Shown here one piece after another: positions 57,345-64,000 of a stretch of DNA of 64,000 nucleotides. The stretch is from positions 868,001-932,000 of the forward strand of contig NZ_CP038013.1 of assembly GCF_004379335.1 (NCBI RefSeq). The letters are read 5' to 3'. Origin of the DNA: Spiroplasma gladiatoris (lineage in GTDB: Bacteria; Bacillota_I; Bacilli_A; Mycoplasmatales; Mycoplasmataceae). The position numbers were made by a program, and so were the translations under genes. Under the pieces are notes generated by a model. It was given only the letters and a program-made list of their open reading frames with translations. It was not told the DNA's origin and made no database searches. The first letter of the stretch is position 1, and the number at the start of each line of letters is the position of its first letter.

Positions 57345-57661
57345 TAAATTTGTTCCTCTATTTTCTTAATTAATATATCTACATTAAGATTGTTATTTTT
57401 ATAATCATCTATAGTATTTTTAATAATCATAAATTTTTTACTTAATTGTAATTTAGTTTCAAAATCTAATAGATTTAAGATAGTTTTATTAATACTATCA
57501 TGAACAGCTGTTCTTGAAACTTCCATTTGTTCTGCTATTTCTTGTAATGTTAAATCTTCAAAAAAATATAGTTCATAGTATTCTTGTTGTTTTTGAGTAA
57601 GTAAATTTTTATAGTAATCATATAAAATATTTGTTTGTTCATTTTTAAAGATATTATTCAT
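57344..57661 (-). CDS. ylxM: YlxM, SRP-associated helix-turn-helix protein
   Basis: 105 residues. It has YYELYFFEDLTLQEIAEQMEVSRTAVHDSINK, the sigma-like HTH of the UPF0122/YlxM family, which assists the signal recognition particle. It overlaps the ftsY end by 8 nt and the ymdB start by 1 nt. Confidence 0.9.
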   Translation of the reverse strand: MNNIFKNEQTNILYDYYKNLLTQKQQEYYELYFFEDLTLQEIAEQMEVSRTAVHDSINKTILNLLDFETKLQLSKKFMIIKNTIDDYKNNNLNVDILIKKIEEQI

Positions 57662-58640
57662 TTTTATCTAAGTCTTCTTCCATAAAGTCACTAGTTAATT
57701 CTCAAATATAATCATCTAAATCAAATTCTTTAATATCTTCTACTTTTTCACCAAAACCAATCAATTTTACAGGAATATTTAAAATATCTTTAATAGCAAT
57801 TGCAATTCCACCTTTACTAGTACCATCCATTTTTGTGAGAACTATTCCAGATACGTTAGTTGCTTCTGAAAATGCCTTTGCTTGATTAACTCCATTTTGT
57901 CCAGTTTGAGCATCAATTACTAATAATCTTTCATGTGGACCATCAACAACACTTTTTTTAACAATTTTTGTCATTTTTTCAAGTTCTTTCATTAAATGCT
58001 CTTTATTTTGCAGTCTTCCAGCTGTATCAATCAATAATAAGTCATAGTTATTTTCTAAGCCTTTTTTTACACCATCAAAAACAACACTTGCTGGATCTGA
58101 AGAGTTTCCTTTTATTAAATCTACTCCATTTAATCTTTTTGTGCATCATTCTTCTAATTGTTCAACTGCACCTGCTCTAAATGTGTCTGCCGCTGCTATT
58201 AATACTTTTTTGTTTAAAGTTGAAAAATAATTAGCTATTTTTGCAATACTTGTTGTTTTACCAACCCCATTAACTCCAACCATTACAAAAATATTTAGTC
58301 TACCATCAACTCAATTTAATTTAGTATTGTACTTACCAGAATCATTATAAGCATCATACAATTCTTCTACTAAGATTTCTTTAACATCATTAAAAGTGTG
58401 TTTTGGTTTAACTTTTTTTTGCACTCTATTAGAAACTTCTAAAACCATTTTCATTCCCATATCAGTTTTTACCAATACATTTTCTAATTCTTCAAAAAAA
58501 TCATTATCTGCATTTTTATATTTTTTGCTTAGTTTTTTAATATCATTTGAAAAAGTTAGAGTATTTTTATGTTCTTTAATATGTTTTTTTTGTGTTTTTT
58601 TAACTTGTCTTCTTTCTTTTAAATTTGACCAAAACCCCAT
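57654..58640 (-). CDS. ftsY: Signal recognition particle receptor FtsY
   Basis: 328 residues. A short basic N-terminal A region (about 1-30, MGFWSNLKERRQVKKTQ) may bind the membrane. NG domain: N helices at 30-105; G1 GVNGVGKTT (122-130); AADTFRAGAVEQL; LLIDTAGRLQNK; VLTKMDGTSKGG; and LIGFGEKVEDIKEFD. GTPase that receives SRP-bound ribosomes at the membrane. Full length with TGA as Trp. Confidence 0.95.
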
Positions 58641-58863
58641 ATATTTCTCCTTTATATATATTAAATTGTATAGTATTTTTTATGCCATTTTATTAATTAT
58701 GACTTTAATTTTTTTACTAAAAATTACACTAAAGATATTTTATAACTATAATTATTTTTTTATATTTTTTAATGATATTATAAAACAAATCATAATATTT
58801 ATAAATAATATATAATAAATATGTAGTAATTTATTACTAAAAGAAACAATAAAGGTGGATTGT

Positions 58864-59502
58864 ATGAAAAAATGATTTAAAATCTTATTTGCACTTAATT
58901 TAAATGCTACACCGCTTAATGAATTATATGGTGTAACTCAAAAAAGAAGTAGTAAATATAAAGATTTTTTAGATAATACCGAGATTGATTTTTATTTTAA
59001 AAAAGATTTAAGTTTTAAAGGTACAGATGATGAAGCTGTTATGGCTAATTTAGATAATATTGTTAAAGATAATTTTTTAGACTATGAATTTGGTGAAAAA
59101 ATTTTAAATTTAACAAATTATGAATTTTTAGAATATAAAGACTATCAATTAACTTTAAAGTTTTTTGACAAAGAAGATCAGCATTGCTTAGGTAGTTATG
59201 TAACAAAAACCTTTGATATGTGAATTTATAATTATGATAATTTTGAAAAAATGCAAAAAGAAATAATTAATAAAACTAAACTATTCATCCCTAAAACTCT
59301 TGTTACTTTAGATCAAATTATTAAATATGTAGATAATTTTTATCAAGAACAATTTAATAAAATAGCAAGAAAAAATATGTATTTAAATGATGAAAAAGAC
59401 TTTTTTAATTACTTAAGTTTTTTTGAAATTGATGATAATGGAAATTTAAAAGCTGAATTTTTAGGTTCTAATATCTTAACAATTCCTTTAAATCAAGCAT
59501 AA
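58864..59502 (+). CDS. Hypothetical protein, 212 residues
   Basis: ATG 58864 lies behind AAAGGTGGATTGT. The protein starts MKKWFKILFALNLNATPLNEL, then is acidic and aromatic-rich with strand/helix alternation and no membrane segment or known motif. Two Trp are TGA. Divergent from ftsY, with a 223-nt spacer holding a TAGTAA/TTACTA inverted repeat (58824-58839). Single gene with its own terminator. Confidence 0.72.
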
Positions 59503-59503
59503 T

Positions 59504-59533
59504 AAAAACCTACACTATATCGTGTAGGTTTTT
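59504..59533. terminator. Bidirectional terminator
   Basis: 12-bp arms AAAAACCTACAC (59504-59515) and GTGTAGGTTTTT (59522-59533), shared by the upstream plus-strand gene and the minus-strand pst operon. Confidence 0.85.
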
Positions 59534-59537
59534 ATAT

Positions 59538-60239
59538 TTAATCTTTTTTGTTTTTTGATTCTTCTAATTTATTTTCAACACTTTCTCCATACTCTTCAAA
59601 TTTACCAGTTCTTATAAACTCAAGTGTTTCATCAATATTTATAAGATGTTCTCCAGCTCTTTCAAGATTTTTTAATTGTCTAATAATAGTAATAATTTTT
59701 TTAGCTTCTCCTTGATCTTTAGTTTCAAACAATCTTTCTGCTAATTTTAAACTTAAATCTGAAAACTGTGAGTTTAATTGTTTTTCCATATTTGCCACTT
59801 TTTCATTTTGATCATCATCATAGTTTTCAATTAATGCAGAAACTATATTAAGCATTTCGTTTACTAAATCAAACATTCTAGAAATATAATCAATTTCTAA
59901 AGTAACAGGTTTATATTTTACAGTAAATGTACAGATATGTTTTGCTACATCAGCGATCCTTTCAATTTCTTTACTTATTAAAATCCCACCAACTGCAAGT
60001 CTTAAATCCCCTGCTACCATTTGTTGTTTTGCAATTTTTCATAAAGCCATACTTGTAAACTTGTTTTGCAAGTCATTTATTCTTAAATCTTCTGCAACAA
60101 CTCTTTTTGCTAATTCATAATCCTTATTTTTTAAAGCATTAAATGTTCTTGCATATTGTGATTTAGTTGCTTCAACCAAAAAAATTAACTCTTTTTTTAT
60201 TGTGTTGATATCATTGTCTAATATTTTATTGTATGACAT
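59538..60239 (-). CDS. phoU: Phosphate transport regulator PhoU
   Basis: 233 residues, two three-helix bundles. Metal-binding E/DxxxD patterns appear as AVGGILISKEIERIADVAKHI and KNLERAGEHLINI. I start at ATG 60239 (MSYNKILDND), with TAGAGGTGAAAA ahead; the longer frame from 60326 overlaps pstB. PhoU dampens Pst uptake when phosphate is plentiful. Last gene of the pst operon. Confidence 0.92.
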
Positions 60240-60249
60240 TTTTTCACCT

Positions 60250-61116
60250 CTAACCAAATCTTCCTGAAATGTAATCTTCTGTTTTTTTATTTTTTGGATT
60301 AGTAAATATTTTTTTAGTTCTATCATATTCTACAAGTTCACCTTGTAAGAAAAATCCAGTGTAATCACTTACCCTTGTAGCTTGTGCCATTGAGTGTGTA
60401 ACTATTACTATTGTATATTCTTCTTTTAATTTTAAAATAAGTTCTTCAACTTTAAGTGTAGCAATTGGATCTAGTGCACTAGTTGGTTCATCCATTAATA
60501 AGATTTTTGGTCTCATCGCAATAGCTCTTGCTATACATAATCTTTGTTGTTGACCACCACTTAATCCAAGCGCTGAATCTTTTAAATTATCTTTTACACT
60601 GTCTCAAAGCGCTGCTTTTTTTAAAGAATCTTCAACAATTTGATTTAAGGCATTTTTATCTTTAACACCTTGATTACGAGGCCCAAAAGCAACGTTATCA
60701 TAAATAGACATTGGAAATGGGTTTGCTTTTTGAAAAACCATACCTACTTGAGTTCTTAATTTAACAACATCTACTCCAGATTCATAAACATTTAAATCAT
60801 TTACAAATATTTCACCATCTGCTAAAGTTGAATCAACTAAATCATTCATTCGATTAATTGATCTTAACAAAGTTGATTTTCCACATCCTGAAGGTCCAAT
60901 AAATGCAGTTACTGTATTTTCTTTAACTTTCATATTAATATCAAATAAAGCTTGTTTGTCGCCACCGTTGTAAAAAAAGTTAAAGTGTTTAATATCGATT
61001 ACATTTTCTCTTTGATTAAGAGGAACTTTTTTTTGTTTTGTAGATAAAATTTCTTTTTTTATCGATTCAATATCTTTTTCATTATTAGTTATTTCTGTCT
61101 TTTTTAACTCTGCCAT
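60250..61116 (-). CDS. pstB: Phosphate ABC transporter ATPase PstB
   Basis: 288 residues. A 40-residue charged extension precedes the ABC domain: Walker [10 protein letters not shown] (74-82), Q-loop [12 protein letters not shown], signature [16 protein letters not shown], Walker [15 protein letters not shown] and switch His VTHSMAQA. Its start lies inside the end of the permease gene (32-nt overlap); phoU follows by 10 nt. Confidence 0.95.
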
Positions 61117-63238
61117 TTGCTTTTGCTTCCTTTACGATTTCTTTTAAGACAATACTTCTTGCTTTTGCATTTTTTCGATAAGCTTTTATTTTATTTTTAT
61201 TTAAATTACTAAATAATTTTTTCATTCTTATTGAAAAATTGCTTCTTAGTTTTTTTAAATCATTTATATAATTGTGTTTAAATACTTTGTTAAATCTTAT
61301 TTTTCATTTATTTGCAAAACTTATTCTTTGTCTTGTTGGATTTAATAGTGATGCTCAATACTTACTCAAAGCATTAAGCCCTAGAACTAAAATAATTGTT
61401 ACTGTGGCTAGTTCGTAAGCAATTCCTAAAACTTCTGCATTACTTCCTTCTGAAGCCATCATATATATTTGTGTTGTTAAAGTTGCTCCTGAAGCGAAGA
61501 ATCCTTCAGTTGGCATTCTTACAGATGTTCCAAGAGTTAAATAAATTGGTGCGGATTCTCCAATTATTCTTGCAATAGCAAGAATAACACCAGTTATCAA
61601 TCCTTTCATAGCATTAGGTAAAACTACTTTTAATGTTACTTTAGTTTTTGTTAACCCCATACCATAAGCAGCTTCACGATAAGAATCAGGAACACTTGTT
61701 AATGCATCTTCAAAAGTTGTTATTAATGAAGGTAATACAACAATTGTCATAGTTAAACTTGCTGCAAATATTGACATTGGCAATTTAAGTATTACTACAA
61801 ATAAACTTAATCCAAATACCCCAAACACAATACTTGGCGTTGAAGCTAAAACATTAATTGCAAATCTAGTTGATTTTGCAAACTTACTATCTTTATGAGC
61901 ATATTCTGCTAAATAGATAGCAACAAATATAGCTAAAGGTATTGCAAATATAATTGTTGAGATTATTAATAAGACAGTTGTTAATAACGTTGCTAATATT
62001 CCTGATTTTTGTCCAGGTATTTGAATAAATGTTGAAGCATCAAAGCCCATTAAGCCTTTTGCTATAACTATTAATATTATTCATAATGTAAATGCAACAA
62101 TTATTGAAGTTGAAATGATCATAAATAGTTTATAAACAAATGTTTCAATTACTTTGTATGTTCTTTTTTCAGTATAAGTTCTAACCAAAACTTTTAATTT
62201 ATAAGGTTCATATGTATAAGAATTATGCAACTCATTAGATTTTTTTACTTTTTCGCCTTTTTTTAATTTGATTTTTCTAGTTTTTCTATTATTCAAATTA
62301 CCAATTGCAATAATCAATAAATTAATTATTATAACTAAGAAAAATAATACTAATCCAATTGCATACAAAGCAGATTCATGAGTATTTCCATGGTTTTCTA
62401 ACATTTCTAAACCAATTGTTCCCGCTAATGTTCTAATTGAAGAAAATAGAAACCCTGAAAAACCATCTGAAAAGTTTAAACCTTTTGATGAGTTACCAGC
62501 TATTAGTATCACAGCCATAGTTTCTCCAATAATTCTAGCAACCCCTGTAATGATGGCTGTAATTATTTTTGGCATAGCACTAACTAAAACAACTTTGTAT
62601 GTAGTTCTTTCTTTTGTCATCCCTAAACCTAGTGAGGCAAATCTATAACTATCTGGAACAGCTTCTAAAGCGTTAACTGATAAACTGATCATTGTTGGTA
62701 GAGCCATAAATGCAAGAGTGAAACTTGCAGTCATCATATTTCCACCAGTTGGAGCACCCATTTTAACAAATAAAGGTCCTATTTGATCTAAAGCAAATAA
62801 ACCAAACACAACCGAAGGAATACCTGCTAATAACTGAACAACTGTAATTATTGTTCTTTTTAATCTCGCAGATAAATACTCAGTTATAAAAACTGAACTA
62901 AAGATTGTTAAGGGAACAGCTATGATTAAAGATATTACAAGCATAACCATTGTAGATAAAATTATTTTTAATATACCATAACTACCTACACCATCTTTAT
63001 CAGGCGCTCAATTACTAGAGAATATAAATTTAAAAAATCCTACTGTGTGTAATGCTGGCACCGATTTATAAATTATAAACGAAACTAGTATTGCTAAAAT
63101 AACTAGTGTAAAGGTTGTAAAAATAATAATTGAAGATTTTGAGCAAACATCTGCTTTACTTTGTTTAATTTTAGGCATAGACTTTTTTAAATTAGCAATG
63201 ACTTGCGAATTTACATCTAAATTTTTATTTAATTTCAT
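61085..63238 (-). CDS. pstA: Fused PstC-PstA phosphate permease
   Basis: 717 residues in one uninterrupted frame (TGA as Trp). The first half (about 40-315) is a PstC-type permease with the coupling loop [20 protein letters not shown]; a basic cytoplasmic linker follows ([15 protein letters not shown]); the second half (about 385-640) is PstA-type with [20 protein letters not shown]. Two EAA-type loops in one chain mean one polypeptide supplies both membrane halves. A basic C-terminal tail of about 80 residues overlaps pstB. The start overlaps the pstS end by 14 nt. Fused forms are known in mycoplasmas. Confidence 0.9.
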
Positions 63239-64000
63239 AATCTACCTTTCTGATTATAAAGTTTGGCACTAGTCCTTCTTCAACAAAGTTTTTACGATAA
63301 GGATTTGTATCATCTTCTCCAATCATTGCTGAAAAAAAATCAATTAATAAATTTAGATTTTTGTAGTGTATATTAAATATTGCAATAAAAGGTCTTTTGA
63401 ATCCGTAAGTTGCTTTTATAAACTGTTCATTTGTAACATCAGTTTTTTCAAATGAATTTGTTGCTTTATTTAATTTCATGCCATACTCTCAATCATCGTT
63501 TCCTAAATCTGCTGGATTACCTAATTTGGTATTTTTAACACCAGCAACTTTAACACCCGATTCTTTAGTAATTTGTTTTACAAAAGCATAAGAAATATAA
63601 CCAATTGCAGTTTGCGATTTTTGAACATTTTCAAACATAGCTCCATTTGAGTTAACAACATTTGAATATTCCATACTTTTTATTCCTGTTAAATCTCCAA
63701 ATGCACTTCTAGTTCCAGAACCATCTTCTCTTGTAAAGCTTACGATTTTTGTGCTTGAATTAGGAACATTTTCTTGACCTACTTCTTTTGCTAATTCTTC
63801 TCATGTGTAATTATTACTATAAATTTTTCCTAATGAAGTATTTGCAAAATCTTTTTTATCTAATGAAAAATTAATTTTGTTTGCAGAATCATCAGTTAAT
63901 CAATCTGGTTTTTTATAAATTATTGCTATTGCATCTAATGCAAATTCAAATGCTAAATAACTTTTGTTTTTACTTGTGTTTTTGTTTTCATTTTTAATTT
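63225..64000 (-). CDS. pstS: Phosphate-binding protein PstS, C-terminal part
   Basis: About 257 C-terminal residues; the start lies beyond the window end. It contains SFTREDGSGTRSAFGDL, the phosphate-binding loop of the PstS family, then AIGYISYAFV and a LNLLIDFF C-terminal lobe. It delivers phosphate to the fused permease downstream. The signal sequence is not visible. Confidence 0.88.

Noticed and set aside
58824-58839. TAGTAA/TTACTA inverted repeat as an operator
   Set aside because: Short arms in very AT-rich DNA; chance is likely and there is no second supporting site.
60240-60326. Upstream ATG extension of phoU
   Set aside because: It would lie inside pstB, and the conserved PhoU start is at 60239 with a good ribosome-binding site.

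Overview
The window reads as a low-GC chromosome segment from a mollicute that decodes TGA as tryptophan (genetic code 4). Nearly every conserved gene here (pheT, pheS, rsmH, metK, ftsY, pgi, trmFO, suf genes, pst genes) is continuous only if in-frame TGA is read as Trp. The gene content fits the Entomoplasmataceae (Mesoplasma/Entomoplasma type, associated with insects and plants): a complete SUF iron-sulfur operon, an mraZ-rsmH-ftsA-ftsZ-sepF cluster, sucrose PTS genes and several GH32 fructosidases, with no cell-wall synthesis genes. The genus is an inference from content, not a measured placement.

Layout. 1-5.5 kb: an accessory stretch with a decayed IS1202-like element still flanked by 28-29 bp direct repeats, three uncharacterised membrane proteins, and a decayed IS3-family element. 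5.5-8.7 kb: sucrose operon scrA-scrB. 8.8-13.3 kb: division cluster mraZ-rsmH-ftsA-like-ftsZ-sepF with a MraZ operator. 13.4-18.6 kb: rpmF, yceD, pheT, pheS and an unknown gene. 18.7-24 kb: an rRNA operon (16S-23S-5S on the minus strand) with two tandem promoters and processing stems. 24-29.3 kb: a membrane protein with a long acidic tail, gapN, a SPOUT methyltransferase, an unknown gene and a dimeric dUTPase. 29.3-34.2 kb: three tandem GH32 genes, two predicted lipoproteins and one membrane-anchored, behind a 27-bp palindrome. 34.3-36 kb: pgi and an S1-domain protein. 36-40.2 kb: a NifU-domain protein, a Cys-rich membrane protein, a lipoprotein, a pair of overlapping polytopic membrane proteins and a J-like membrane protein. 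40.2-44.8 kb: sufCDSUB. 45-49.4 kb: two large lipoproteins followed by a HIT gene, resembling the mollicute hitABL arrangement. 49.4-56.5 kb: yhaM, an E2-like protein without catalytic residues, trmFO/rlmFO, metK behind an S-box (SAM-I type) riboswitch, and an alpha/beta-hydrolase-like protein without its nucleophile. 56.5-58.6 kb: ftsY-ylxM-ymdB. 58.9-64 kb: an unknown gene and the pst operon (pstS, fused pstC-pstA, pstB, phoU), cut by the window end.

How the parts work together. The surface GH32 enzymes can release sugar outside the cell. ScrA imports and phosphorylates sucrose, ScrB splits the sucrose-6-phosphate, and Pgi and GapN lie in the glycolysis that follows. SUF and the NifU-domain protein supply Fe-S clusters. 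Most genes lie on the minus strand and are separated by strong hairpin terminators.

The least ordinary items are the E2-like pseudoenzyme with a repeated linker, the HPD-less J-like membrane protein next to sufB, the FtsA-like protein with an eroded nucleotide site, the GH32 trio with its palindromic operator candidate, the hydrolase-like protein without a nucleophile, and the eroded PheT editing region. All coordinates come from reading the sequence by eye; no database search was possible.
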